Below, piece after piece: positions 8,763 to 17,572 of a DNA stretch of 64,000 nt. The DNA is from Gammaproteobacteria bacterium. Its GTDB lineage: Bacteria; Pseudomonadota; Gammaproteobacteria; Pseudomonadales; UBA5518. Positions within the stretch are counted from its first letter, which is position 1; each line of letters begins with the position of its first letter. The notes below the pieces were generated by a model. That model did not search any database. It worked only from the letters and a program-made list of their open reading frames with translations, and had not been told where the DNA came from. The DNA lies in assembly GCA_016718385.1 (NCBI GenBank), contig JADKDK010000001.1:310001-374000 (forward strand), in the 5' to 3' direction. Made by a program: the position numbers and the translations under genes.

Positions 8763-11090
8763 ATGTCAACCGTCAGCCTGCACTCGCACCTCCCGCAGCG
8801 TACATCGGCGCGATTCGCCGGCCGGACCCTCGCGCTCGCCATCGGCGTCGCCGCGCTCGGCGCCATGAACGGGCCGGGCGCGCTGGCACAGGATGGCGCG
8901 ACGCCGTCGGCGCAAGGGCAGATCGAGGAAATCATGATCACCGCGCGGCGGCGCCAGGAAAACCTGCAGGTGGTGCCGGTATCGGTCACTGCATTCAGCG
9001 CACGCGACATCCAGGAGCTCGGCATCACCGACATCTCGCACCTCAGCCAGATGACCACCAACCTGATCATCATGCCCAATACCGGCGGTAACGACGGCAC
9101 GCTGGTGTGCATGCGCGGATTGTGCCGCACCGACTTCACGATCACGGAAGACCCGATGGTCGGTATCTACCTCGACGGCATCTACATCGGCAAGTCGATC
9201 GGATCGTTGTTCGATGTCGCGACGCTGGATCGCGTGGAAGTTCTGCGCGGGCCGCAGGGCACGCTCTATGGCAAGAACACGGTCGGCGGCGCGGTAGTGC
9301 TGCATACGCGCAAGCCCGGCGGCGAGCTGGGCGGCGAGGCCACGGTGACCGCCGGCGACTACGGTCGCCTGGACGGGAGGGCATACCTGGAGTTCCCCGT
9401 GACCGAGGGGCTTGCGGCGAGCCTGGCGGTGCTCAGCAAGAACCGCGATCCCTTCGTCGACAACGATCTCGGCGAGGATATCTGGGACGAGGACAGCCAG
9501 TCGCTGCGCGGCGCCGTGCGCTGGACGCCCAACGAGCGGTTCACGGCCGATTACTCCTACGACTGGCAGAAGAAGCGCGAGCAGGCGATGGTCTCGCAGC
9601 TGACTTCGGCCAGTGGGGTGCTGGGTGCCATCCATGGCGGCAATGTGCGTACGGATCGCGCGGACGACGTCACCAGCTTCGGCGAAGCGCGCAATGACGT
9701 CGACCTCGAGGGTCACGGGCTCACGCTGAGCTACGAGATCGGCGATGCGGGCTGCTTCACCGACCTCGTGCTGAAGTCGATCACCGGCTATCGTGAATCG
9801 GAGAACTACCTGGTCAACAACGCGATGGGCACCACGACGCCGCTGCTCTACAACGATCCGGACCACTTCACGCTGGAATCGACCAGCCAGGAGTTCCAGC
9901 TCGCGGGCAGCGGCTTCGACGGCTACCTCGATTTCGTCGCCGGCCTGTTCTACTTCAACGAGGAGGGCGATTACATCAACACGCAGATGATCGACCTGTT
10001 CGAGCTGAACCAGCAGTTCTACACCGAGATCGACAACACCAGCCTGGCGGCCTTCGGCGAGGTGTCGCTGCATGTCACCGACAGGTTCACGACCTCGCTC
10101 GGCGTGCGCTACACCGACGAGGAGCGCGAGCAGAACCACCGCGTCACGCTAGACGGCGGGGCCGGATTCACCTACCTCGACACCTTTGCCCAGACCTACG
10201 GGGGTTACCCGACCGAGATTCCCACCGAGATCGAGGACACCGGCCTCTCGCCGCGCGTGTCGCTGAACTACCAGTGGACCGACGACCTGATGAGCTACGT
10301 CAGTTATACCCGCGGCTTCAAGAGCGGCGGCTTCAACGCCCGCAGCACCACGCCGCTGCAGTGGGGCCCCTACGACGACATGCAGGTCGACAGCTACGAG
10401 GTCGGCGTCAAGTCCATGTGGCTCGACAACCGGCTGCGCTTCAACATGAGCGTGTTCTACGAGGACCTGAGCGATATGCAGACGCAGGTCAACGCGGTGG
10501 ATCCGGGCTCGCAGGGCGGCTATTCGACGGTGGTGCAGAACGCGGCCTCCGCGACCATCAAGGGACTGGAGCTCGAGACGATCGTCATGCTGGTGCCGGG
10601 TCTCGACATCACGGCGGGCTACGGCTACGTCGATCCCGAATACGACGAGTTCCTGTCCTTCGACAACATCTCGGGCGCGATCAGCGACATCTCGGACGAC
10701 CGCGCCTTCGAGTACACGCCCGAGCACAGCTACAACGTCTCGCTGAACTACACCTTCCCGAAACTCAGCGACAACGGCGAGATGCGCGCGCGCCTCGACT
10801 GGTCCGGCATGAGCGAGGTGGTGTTCACGCCGAAGATCAGCGGCAACGACGACATCGCGCAGGACGACTACAGCGTGCTCAATGCGCGCGTGGGCTACCA
10901 CGACATCGCTGTCGGCGACGGTACCCTGGCGGTATCGGCCTGGATCAGGAACCTGACCGACGAGGAGTACAAGATCGGCGGCTTCGAGTTCGACCTGGCG
11001 AGCTACGGCCTGGGGCGTGCGAGCACCAGCCAGTGGGGCGAGCCGCGAACCTACGGGCTCGACATCAGCTACAGTTTCGGCTCGATGTAG
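8763..11090 (+). CDS. TonB-dependent outer-membrane receptor
   Basis: A 775-residue outer-membrane receptor. A signal peptide spans about residues 1-42 (hydrophobic LALAIGVAALGAM, cleavage near ALA-QD). The TonB box is in EEIMITARRRQE (55-66), the plug domain runs from VPVSVTAFSARDI through VEVLRGPQGTLYGKNTVGG, and the rest is a 22-strand barrel ending in RTYGLDISYSFGSM. The terminal residue is Met rather than the usual aromatic, though Phe is three residues before. Receptors of this FecA/CirA-like group in catabolic islands of marine and soil Proteobacteria import terpenoids, steroids or other hydrophobic compounds rather than iron; that is inferred from the neighbours here. It is followed 31 bases later by an LLM gene. 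Confidence 0.92.
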   Translation: MSTVSLHSHLPQRTSARFAGRTLALAIGVAALGAMNGPGALAQDGATPSAQGQIEEIMITARRRQENLQVVPVSVTAFSARDIQELGITDISHLSQMTTNLIIMPNTGGNDGTLVCMRGLCRTDFTITEDPMVGIYLDGIYIGKSIGSLFDVATLDRVEVLRGPQGTLYGKNTVGGAVVLHTRKPGGELGGEATVTAGDYGRLDGRAYLEFPVTEGLAASLAVLSKNRDPFVDNDLGEDIWDEDSQSLRGAVRWTPNERFTADYSYDWQKKREQAMVSQLTSASGVLGAIHGGNVRTDRADDVTSFGEARNDVDLEGHGLTLSYEIGDAGCFTDLVLKSITGYRESENYLVNNAMGTTTPLLYNDPDHFTLESTSQEFQLAGSGFDGYLDFVAGLFYFNEEGDYINTQMIDLFELNQQFYTEIDNTSLAAFGEVSLHVTDRFTTSLGVRYTDEEREQNHRVTLDGGAGFTYLDTFAQTYGGYPTEIPTEIEDTGLSPRVSLNYQWTDDLMSYVSYTRGFKSGGFNARSTTPLQWGPYDDMQVDSYEVGVKSMWLDNRLRFNMSVFYEDLSDMQTQVNAVDPGSQGGYSTVVQNAASATIKGLELETIVMLVPGLDITAGYGYVDPEYDEFLSFDNISGAISDISDDRAFEYTPEHSYNVSLNYTFPKLSDNGEMRARLDWSGMSEVVFTPKISGNDDIAQDDYSVLNARVGYHDIAVGDGTLAVSAWIRNLTDEEYKIGGFEFDLASYGLGRASTSQWGEPRTYGLDISYSFGSM

Positions 11091-11121
11091 TCGCTCGCAA
11101 CGGAGCAAGGAGAGTCTGTCC

Positions 11122-12147
11122 ATGAAGGTCTACACCACCGCGCCTCTGGAGGATCCCCGGCGGGCGCGCACCATCTACCGCGAGCTCGAGGAGATCGGCT
11201 ACGACGGGGGATTTTCCTTCGAAGCCAAGCACAACCCCTTCCTCGCGCTCGCGGTGGCGGCGGAGCACACGCAACGGCTGCGTCTCGGCACCGCCATCGC
11301 CATCGCGTTTGCGCGCAACCCGATGGACCTTGCCGGGCTTGGTTACGACCTGCAGCTGATCACCGGCGGTCGCTTCGTGCTGGGCCTCGGCACGCAGGTC
11401 AGGCCGCACATCGAGAAGCGCTTTTCCTCGACCTGGTCGCATCCCGCGGCGCGACTGCGCGAGATCGTGCTGGCGATCCGCGCGATCTGGGATTGCTGGG
11501 AGGGGAAGGGGGCGCTCGATTTTCGCGGCCGGTTCTATCGCCACACGCTGATGATCCCGGCTTTCGATCCGGGACCGAACCCGTTCGGGCCGCCACCGGT
11601 ATTCACCGGCGGCTTCGGGCCGCTGATGACCGAGCTCGCGGGCGAGGTCTGCGACGGTTTCATCGCCCACCCCTTCACCACGCGCAAGTCGCTGCTGGAG
11701 ATCACGCTGCCGGCGATTTCGCGCGGGCTGGCGCGTGCCGGGCGCGGGCGGGCCGCGCTGGAGATCATGTGCGCGACGCTGGTCGTCACCGGCGATGACG
11801 AGCAGCAACTCGAGCGCGCCAGGCTCGCGGCGCGCAAGCAGCTGGCGTTCTACGGATCCACCCCCGCATACCGGCTCACGCTCGACTGCCACGGCTGGGG
11901 CGCGCTGCACGAGGAGCTGAACCGCCTGTCGAAACTCGGTCGCTGGGACGACATGGCCGGGCTGATCGACGACGAAATTCTCGAGACGATCGCGGTGGTG
12001 GGCGCGCGCGCGGAGATCGCGCCGAAGCTGCGCGCGCGACTGGCGGGGATTGCCGACAGCGTCAGCCTCACGCACAACCGCTGTCCCGATCCGGGACACT
12101 GGGCCGACGTGGTGCGGGCGCTGAAGGCTGATGCCGCGAAGGACTGA
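11122..12147 (+). CDS. LLM-class oxidoreductase (MSMEG_2256-like)
   Basis: A 341-residue luciferase-like oxidoreductase paralogous to the one at 6015. ATG 11122 follows CAAGGAGAG. Recognisable parts are EEIGYDGGFSFEAKHNPFLAL, LGTAIAIAFARNPMDLA, GRFVLGLGTQVRPHIEKRF and DFRGRFYRHTLM. The fold is a TIM barrel that binds FMN or F420. Its C terminus is intact (DVVRALKADAAKD), unlike the 6015 copy. Placement between the TonB receptor and a P450 suggests an oxidation or reduction in the same pathway. Whether it uses F420 cannot be told: this family is often annotated as F420-dependent, but no F420 genes are in this window. Confidence 0.88.
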   Translation: MKVYTTAPLEDPRRARTIYRELEEIGYDGGFSFEAKHNPFLALAVAAEHTQRLRLGTAIAIAFARNPMDLAGLGYDLQLITGGRFVLGLGTQVRPHIEKRFSSTWSHPAARLREIVLAIRAIWDCWEGKGALDFRGRFYRHTLMIPAFDPGPNPFGPPPVFTGGFGPLMTELAGEVCDGFIAHPFTTRKSLLEITLPAISRGLARAGRGRAALEIMCATLVVTGDDEQQLERARLAARKQLAFYGSTPAYRLTLDCHGWGALHEELNRLSKLGRWDDMAGLIDDEILETIAVVGARAEIAPKLRARLAGIADSVSLTHNRCPDPGHWADVVRALKADAAKD

Positions 12148-12239
12148 GCGCGGCGCTCCAGCGGGTCGGCGTGCTGGACGCCTGCGCGGCCATGGGTGAT
12201 GATCTCTCCGTCGCCGGATGACGAGAGGAGAGTATCCCG

Positions 12240-13424
12240 ATGAGCGCCGTCAAGCCCCTGCTTCCCGAGATCGACTTCGCCTACGCGGAAGTGCCGGACC
12301 TGCACGATCTGATCGACACCCTGCGCCCGCACGGCCCGGTGGTGCCGGTGAAGTACCTCGGCGACACGGTGTGGCTGATCAACAGCTTCAGGGAGCTCAA
12401 GCGTGCCTTCTCGGACGAGGAGCATTTCGCCTCCGAGGCCGCCTACCGCGTGCACTCCGAGCCCTCGATGGGACGCACGCTGCAGACCATGTCCGGCGAG
12501 ATGCACCGCATCAACCGCGCGCTGGTCTCGAAGCCGTTCTTCCCGCGGCAGATGCGCAAGTCGGTGGAGTCGCTGATCGTGCCGGTCGCCGACGAGTTGC
12601 TCGACCGCATCGAGGGCAGGGACGAGGTGGAGTTCGTGCAGGCCTTCACGCGCCCGTTCCCGTTCACCGTGATCACGCGAATGCTGGGGATCCCGGTCGA
12701 CAACGAGGGCAGGCTGCTCGAGTGGGCGCTGAAGCTGATCGACTATCCCTGGGATCCCGAGGGCGCGCTGCGCGCCAAGCGCGACTTCGGCGCGTACATG
12801 CAGCCGATACTGGCGCAGCGGCGCAGCCATCCGGGCGATGACGTCATTTCCACGCTGGCTACGGCCGAGTTCGAGGGCGAGCGGCTCGATGACGAGGAGA
12901 TCCTGTCCTTCCTGCGCCTGCTGTTCCCGGCCGGTTCGGACACCACCTACAAGGTCGGCGGCAGCCTGTTCTACGCGGTGCTGTCCGATCCGGCGATGCG
13001 CGCTCGCGCCTTGCGCGACGACGCGCAGCGCGAGGCCATCGTGCAGGAGGCGCTGCGCTGGCAGCCACCGACCGCGCTGCTGCCGCGCCGCTGCAGCAAG
13101 GACACCGAGCTCGGCGGCGTGAAGATCCGCAAGGACGACTGGGTGCTGTTCGGCATCACGGCGGCCAACAGCGACCCCGCGGTGTTCGCCGACCCGCGCC
13201 GCTTCGATCCGGACCGTCCCGACAAGAATCTCGCCTTCGGCCACGGGGAACACTTCTGCCTCGGCTCGCATCTCGCGCGACGCGAGCTGGAGACCGCACT
13301 GGAGCGCGTGTTGACGCGGTTCCCCGCAATGCGTCTGGCGCCCGGCCACAGCGTGCGCTTCACCGGCGGCCCGCTGCGCGGCACGCCGGAGCTGTGGGTG
13401 CGTCCGAGGTTGGGGCGGGCGGCC
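12240..13424 (+). CDS. Cytochrome P450 (3' end lost in a poly-G block)
   Basis: A soluble bacterial P450. The I-helix oxygen-binding motif AGSDTT is at residues 231-236, the ExxR motif at Glu270-Arg273 (EALRW), and the haem-binding loop FGHGEHFCLGSHLAR has the ligand Cys340. ATG 12240 follows GAGAGGAGAGTATCCCG. The recognisable protein ends near residue 390 (RGTPELWVRP); from about 13425 the sequence is poly-G and the open frame then reads meaningless Gly-rich residues to 13706. The real stop probably lies in or just before the block. Electrons could come from the 3Fe-4S ferredoxin at 21233. It likely hydroxylates the hydrophobic island substrate. Confidence 0.9.
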
Positions 13425-13714
13425 GGGGGGGGGGGGGGGGGGGGGGGCGGGGGGGGGGGGGGGGGGGGGGTGTTCGGCTGCGGGGCCGCGCGCGCGGGCG
13501 CCGGCGGCCCGGGGAGCGTGGGGGCGGGCGGAGGCCCGGCCTGCCCGACTGGGCGGTCGCGTCCATTCGGGGCGGACATGTGGAGCCCGCCCGGGCACTC
13601 AAGGGCGCGGGGAGGGGGGCCCGGGGCGGCCGGGACCGCCGATCTGGCGCAACAAGGTGGCACCGGCGCCACCGGCAGTTCCGGGGCGGGCAGTCACGCC
13701 GACTGAACGGGCTC
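13425..13714. other. Poly-G block and G-biased, unreliable sequence
   Basis: From 13425 to 13470 the sequence is G with a single C. The following 240 bases stay strongly G-biased, with further short G runs around 13611-13630. Any frame through here yields Gly/Pro/Arg-rich nonsense. The block cuts off the P450 gene at its left edge and stops just before the intact SDR gene at its right edge. I read it as failed base calls or a forced contig join, not as biological sequence. The real 3' end of the P450 gene and any terminator between the convergent genes are hidden here. Confidence 0.75.
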
Positions 13715-14515
13715 TCAGCCGCCGTGCTGCGCCATCAGCGTCGCGGGATCGGGCTTGGGCATCTGGTGGAACGGGCGCACCTCGAGCAGGTCGATCGAGA
13801 CGCCCGGCGGGCAGCACAGGCAGTAGGCCACCGTGGCGCCCACGTGCGCGGCGTCCATGCCGATGTCCATCAGGCGGCCCTGGTCGATCCAGGCCTTCAG
13901 CGCCGGCTCGAAGCGCGACGGATCCCAGCCGGCGGCGAATTCCGTCGCGGCCGCGCCCGGGCGCAGGATCGTCACGCCGATGGCATCACCCTGCAGTTCG
14001 CGGCGCAGGTCGCGCGAGAAGCGCTCCACCGCGGCCTTGGTGGCTGCGTAGATCGACAGGTGCGCCATCTCGTCCATGTGGTAGGCGCTGGCCGAGGAGA
14101 TGTTCACGATGCGCGGGTTGTCGCCGCCGCGCAGCAGTGGGATCGCGGCCTGGCAGCAATAGACCGTGCCGAGCAGGTTGGTGCCGACCTGCGCCTGCAC
14201 GTCCGCCGCGTCGAGGTTCTCGACCGCGCCCGGGCGCGCCAGCCCCGCGTTGTTGATCAGCCCGTCGAGGCGACCGAAATGCTCCTTGATGCGCGTGAAG
14301 GCGCGCGCGATGTCAGCGCGTTCGCTGACGTCCATGCCGACGGCAAAGGCCCTGTCGGCGCCGAGGCGCGCGACGGCGGCCTCGAGCGCGGATGCGTTGC
14401 GGCTCACGAGGCCGACGCGCGCGCCGTGTTGAACCAGTGCCGCAGCGATCGCGATGCCGAAGCCGCGCGAGCCGCCGGTGACGATGTAGACGCGATCGTT
14501 CAGGTTCGCCTGCAT
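13715..14515 (-). CDS. Short-chain dehydrogenase/reductase (SDR)
   Basis: A 266-residue classical SDR. The cofactor loop is TGGSRGFG, the structural motif is INNAG, and the catalytic set is Ser in NISSASAYH with YAATK (Tyr-x3-Lys). It oxidises or reduces an alcohol/ketone with NAD(P). It starts at ATG 14515 and its start is 15 bases downstream of the stop of the 14531-15385 gene, so the two form a minus-strand operon. The C-terminal extension after the catalytic core (CLCCPPGVSIDLLEVRPFHQ) is typical of uncharacterised family members. The substrate is unknown; the context points to a hydroxy intermediate of the island pathway. Confidence 0.88.
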   Translation of the reverse strand: MQANLNDRVYIVTGGSRGFGIAIAAALVQHGARVGLVSRNASALEAAVARLGADRAFAVGMDVSERADIARAFTRIKEHFGRLDGLINNAGLARPGAVENLDAADVQAQVGTNLLGTVYCCQAAIPLLRGGDNPRIVNISSASAYHMDEMAHLSIYAATKAAVERFSRDLRRELQGDAIGVTILRPGAAATEFAAGWDPSRFEPALKAWIDQGRLMDIGMDAAHVGATVAYCLCCPPGVSIDLLEVRPFHQMPKPDPATLMAQHGG

Positions 14516-14530
14516 GTGGTGGCTCCGGGC

Positions 14531-15385
14531 TCAGTACGGCTTTTTCGTGTACACGGCATTGATCACGGCGCGCGCGTAGCGGGTGCCGGGCAGCTCGATG
14601 CCGTGGTCGCGCGCGCTCTCGAGCGCCGCATCCAGGTCCTTCTCGGCCAGCCTGCCGAAGGTGCCGAAGTGCTGGTCCATCAGCGCCGTGTCGCCCATCG
14701 CCGCGACGGTGTTGCGGCCGCTGAGGAAGGCGTACATGCGGTCGTTGATCACGTTGTTGGCCTTGCCGAGTTCGCGCAGCACCTCGATCTTCAGCCCGCA
14801 GCGCTCCGCCAGCGCCCAGGCCTCGCTCACCGCGAGGTACTCGACGTTGGTGATCAGGTTGTTGCAGAGCTTCAGTGCCATGCCGGCCCCCAGTGGCCCG
14901 GCGTGGATGATGTTCTCGGCGGACGGGTCGAGCAGCGGGCGCGCACGCGCGACGATCTCCGGCTCGCCGCCGACCAGGAAGCAGACGAAGCGCGGCTCCA
15001 TGCCGCCGTTGCCGCGCGTGATGGGCGCGTCGATCACGTGCACGCCACGAGCCGCGCCATCCTGCGCCCAGCGCGCCAGCCCCGCTTGCGTGACGGTGCT
15101 GTGGATCGCGATCACGGTGTCCTTCGCGGCGTGCGCGAGCATGCCCGCGTCGCCGTAGAACAGCGAATCCACGTCCTTGTCATCACGCACGCAGATGCCG
15201 ATCAGGGGGCAGTTGCGCGCGATCTCCGCGGGGGTCGAGGCGCGCGCGCCGAGCGCGACGAGTTCGGCGAGGGCCTTCTCGGACACGTCGTACATCCAGG
15301 CGTCGAACGCATCGTTGACGAGGTTCTTCGCCATCGGCTGGCCGATGTTGCCCAGACCGATGAAACCCACGTTGGTCCTGCTCAT
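14531..15385 (-). CDS. 3-hydroxyisobutyrate-dehydrogenase-family oxidoreductase
   Basis: A 284-residue beta-hydroxyacid dehydrogenase. The N-terminal Rossmann fingerprint is VGFIGLGNIGQPMAKNL, the substrate segment is DAPITRGNGG, and the catalytic Lys region is GPLGAGMALKLCNNLI. It oxidises a 3-hydroxy acid to the semialdehyde with NAD(P). I chose ATG 15385 because GAAGGAGAGCGAC stands just upstream and the family fingerprint begins six residues in; the open frame extends 28 codons further without family similarity. It diverges from the PQQ dehydrogenase gene across a 101-base AT-rich gap that holds a possible operator. The SDR gene follows in the same operon. Confidence 0.87.
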   Translation of the reverse strand: MSRTNVGFIGLGNIGQPMAKNLVNDAFDAWMYDVSEKALAELVALGARASTPAEIARNCPLIGICVRDDKDVDSLFYGDAGMLAHAAKDTVIAIHSTVTQAGLARWAQDGAARGVHVIDAPITRGNGGMEPRFVCFLVGGEPEIVARARPLLDPSAENIIHAGPLGAGMALKLCNNLITNVEYLAVSEAWALAERCGLKIEVLRELGKANNVINDRMYAFLSGRNTVAAMGDTALMDQHFGTFGRLAEKDLDAALESARDHGIELPGTRYARAVINAVYTKKPY

Positions 15386-15405
15386 GTCGCTCTCCTTCGT
15401 TGAAG

Positions 15406-15440
15406 AAAAAACATTGTAGAACAAATCTAATATTTGTAAC
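15406..15440. promoter_or_regulatory. AT-rich divergent promoter region with inverted repeat
   Basis: Between the divergent genes at 15385 (minus) and 15487 (plus) lies an AT-rich stretch in an otherwise GC-rich island. It contains ACAAAT (15421-15426), a 5-base spacer and ATTTGT (15432-15437), a perfect inverted repeat of the size bound by dimeric repressors. Just upstream is AAAAAACATTG, a motif repeated in the gaps at 21556 and, in reverse orientation, 28526. An operator or promoter role is inferred from position and symmetry. Confidence 0.45.
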
Positions 15441-15486
15441 ATCCGTGGCACCAGCTCCTGTCGCCGCACGCCCCGGACGCCATCGC

Positions 15487-17490
15487 ATGCACCCGAAAAG
15501 ATTGCCCGTCCCTGTTGCCGCCACCCTGCGTGGATGCCTGTTGGCTGGCATGGTGCTCGCGCTGGCGGGCTGCGAGGCCAGGGAGGCGCCGCTGCCGGGC
15601 GGCCCCGTTGCGCAGTGGCCTGCGGTGGGCGGCGACGTGGACGGCCAGCGCTTCTCGCCGCTGACGCAGATCACGCCTGGCAACGTCGGGGCGCTCGAGG
15701 TGGCGTGGACCTATCGTACCGGAGACGTCTCCAGCGGCACCGGCGAGCACGGTCCCACGGCTTTCCAGGCCACGCCGCTGGTGATAGGCGACACCATGTA
15801 CCTGTGCTCGCCCTACAATCGCGTGATCGCGCTCGACGCCGCGACCGGCACCGAGCGCTGGGTGCACGACCCGCGGGTGGACCTCACCGGCGTCTACACG
15901 CCGACCTGCCGCGGCGTGGCGTACTGGGACGGCGGCACGGCCGGCGTGTGCTCGCGGCGTATCCTGAGCGCCACGCTCGATGCGAGGCTGATAGCGCTCG
16001 ACGCGGCGAGCGGGGCGGTGTGCGAGGACTTCGGCGTGAACGGCGCCGTGAACCTGCGCGAGAACCTCGGAGAGGTGCGCACCGGCGAGTACTACGTGAC
16101 CTCGGCGCCGCTGGTGCTCGGTAACCTGGTGGTGACGGGTGCCTTCGTGCAGGACGGGCAGCGCGTCGACGCGCCGCCCGGCGTGGTGCGCGCCTTCGAT
16201 GTGCGCAGCGGCGAGCTGGTCTGGGCCTTCGATCCCGTGCCCCCCGGCGTGACACCGGTCAGCGCCGCGGACGCGGCGGCCGGCGCCACGTTCACGCGTG
16301 GCACGCCGAATGTCTGGGGTGCGATGTCGGCGGACCGCGAGCGCGGCATCGTCTACCTTCCCACCGGCAATCCGCAGCCCGACCACTACGGTGGCGAGGA
16401 GCGCGGCGGGCGCGACTTCTACGGCACCTCCGTCGTGGCGCTGGAGGCGGCCACCGGCAGGCCGCTGTGGCACTTCCAGACCGTGCACCACGACGTGTGG
16501 GACTACGACATCGCCGCGCAGCCGGTGCTGTTCGAGCAGGCGAGCGGCAAGGCCGGCGTGATCACGACCACCAAGGTGGGGCACGTGTTCCTGCTCGATC
16601 GCGACAGCGGCAAGCCGCTGTTCCCGGTCGAGGAGCGAGCGGTGCCGCAGTCGTCGGTTCCGGGCGAGCACACCGCCGCAACACAGCCTTTTCCCACGCT
16701 GCCGCGTCCGCTGCACCCGCACGATCTCGGGGAAGACGATATCTGGGGCCTGACGCCGATCGACCGCAAGGCCTGCCGCGAGCAGTTCCGCAAGCTGAGG
16801 TACGAGGGCATCTTCACGCCGCCCGGCTTCGAGACCACGCTGGCCTATCCAGGGCTCGGCGGCGGCATGAACTGGGGCTCGGCCTCGGTGAATCCGGCCA
16901 CCAACGTGATGATCGTGAACTCGATGCGCGTGCCCTATACCGTGGAGTTGCGCCCGCGCGAGGAGGCCGCGAATCTCGATGGCAACGACCAGGTCGGCGC
17001 CAATGCCCAGGAAGGCACGCCCTACATCGTGATTCGCGGCGCCTACCTCTCGCCGTGGGGCACGCCCTGCATCGCCCCGCCCTGGGGCCTGCTCACCGCG
17101 ATCGACCTCGACAGCGGCGAGGTGCTGTGGGAGCGCCCGCTCGGCAACCTGAACAACCTGGCACCGCTCGGCGTGGGCCGTTTCCTCGAATGGGGCGGCC
17201 CGAACACCGGTGGCTCGATCCAGACCGCGAGCGGACTGGTATTCATCGGGGCGACGCTGGACGGCTATTTCCGCGCCTTCGACAGCGCCACCGGCGAGGA
17301 ACTGTGGCGTCACGAGCTGCCGGCGCCGGCGCAGGCCACGCCGATGACGTATCGCGTGTCCGCAGCAGGACGGCAATTCGTGGTGGTCGCCGCCGGCGGC
17401 CACGGTCCGCTGGCCTACGCGGCCAAGGGTCCGGAGAAGCTGGGCACGCTGCTCGGCGATACGCTGGTGGCCTTCGCGCTGCCCGAGTGA
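15487..17490 (+). CDS. PQQ-dependent dehydrogenase, predicted lipoprotein
   Basis: A 667-residue quinoprotein of the glucose/quinate dehydrogenase type, without the N-terminal membrane domain of those enzymes. A lipobox Leu26-Ala27-Gly28-Cys29 predicts a lipid-anchored periplasmic protein. Beta-propeller repeats appear as ALDAATGTERW, AFDVRSGELVW, ALEAATGRPLW and AIDLDSGEVLW. The segment HHDVWDYD near residue 335 carries the catalytic Asp region of the membrane glucose dehydrogenase group. It would oxidise an alcohol or hydroxyl in the periplasm and pass electrons to the respiratory chain. I chose ATG 15487 because it begins directly with a signal sequence. No pqq biosynthesis gene lies in this window. 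Confidence 0.88.
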   Translation: MHPKRLPVPVAATLRGCLLAGMVLALAGCEAREAPLPGGPVAQWPAVGGDVDGQRFSPLTQITPGNVGALEVAWTYRTGDVSSGTGEHGPTAFQATPLVIGDTMYLCSPYNRVIALDAATGTERWVHDPRVDLTGVYTPTCRGVAYWDGGTAGVCSRRILSATLDARLIALDAASGAVCEDFGVNGAVNLRENLGEVRTGEYYVTSAPLVLGNLVVTGAFVQDGQRVDAPPGVVRAFDVRSGELVWAFDPVPPGVTPVSAADAAAGATFTRGTPNVWGAMSADRERGIVYLPTGNPQPDHYGGEERGGRDFYGTSVVALEAATGRPLWHFQTVHHDVWDYDIAAQPVLFEQASGKAGVITTTKVGHVFLLDRDSGKPLFPVEERAVPQSSVPGEHTAATQPFPTLPRPLHPHDLGEDDIWGLTPIDRKACREQFRKLRYEGIFTPPGFETTLAYPGLGGGMNWGSASVNPATNVMIVNSMRVPYTVELRPREEAANLDGNDQVGANAQEGTPYIVIRGAYLSPWGTPCIAPPWGLLTAIDLDSGEVLWERPLGNLNNLAPLGVGRFLEWGGPNTGGSIQTASGLVFIGATLDGYFRAFDSATGEELWRHELPAPAQATPMTYRVSAAGRQFVVVAAGGHGPLAYAAKGPEKLGTLLGDTLVAFALPE

Positions 17491-17572
17491 TCGGGGAAGT
17501 ACCACTGCGCTCGCGGCATCGGTCTCGCGGCACGCAACTCAACAACCGACCGAACCCGAAGTGGATTGATCC

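Noticed and set aside
6015..12147. Firm assignment of the LLM enzymes as F420-dependent
   Set aside because: Sequence resemblance alone does not fix the cofactor, and no F420 biosynthesis gene is in the window.
13424..13706. Glycine-rich C-terminal extension of the P450
   Set aside because: It is read from poly-G and G-biased sequence; no P450 has such a tail and the normal C terminus is already complete.
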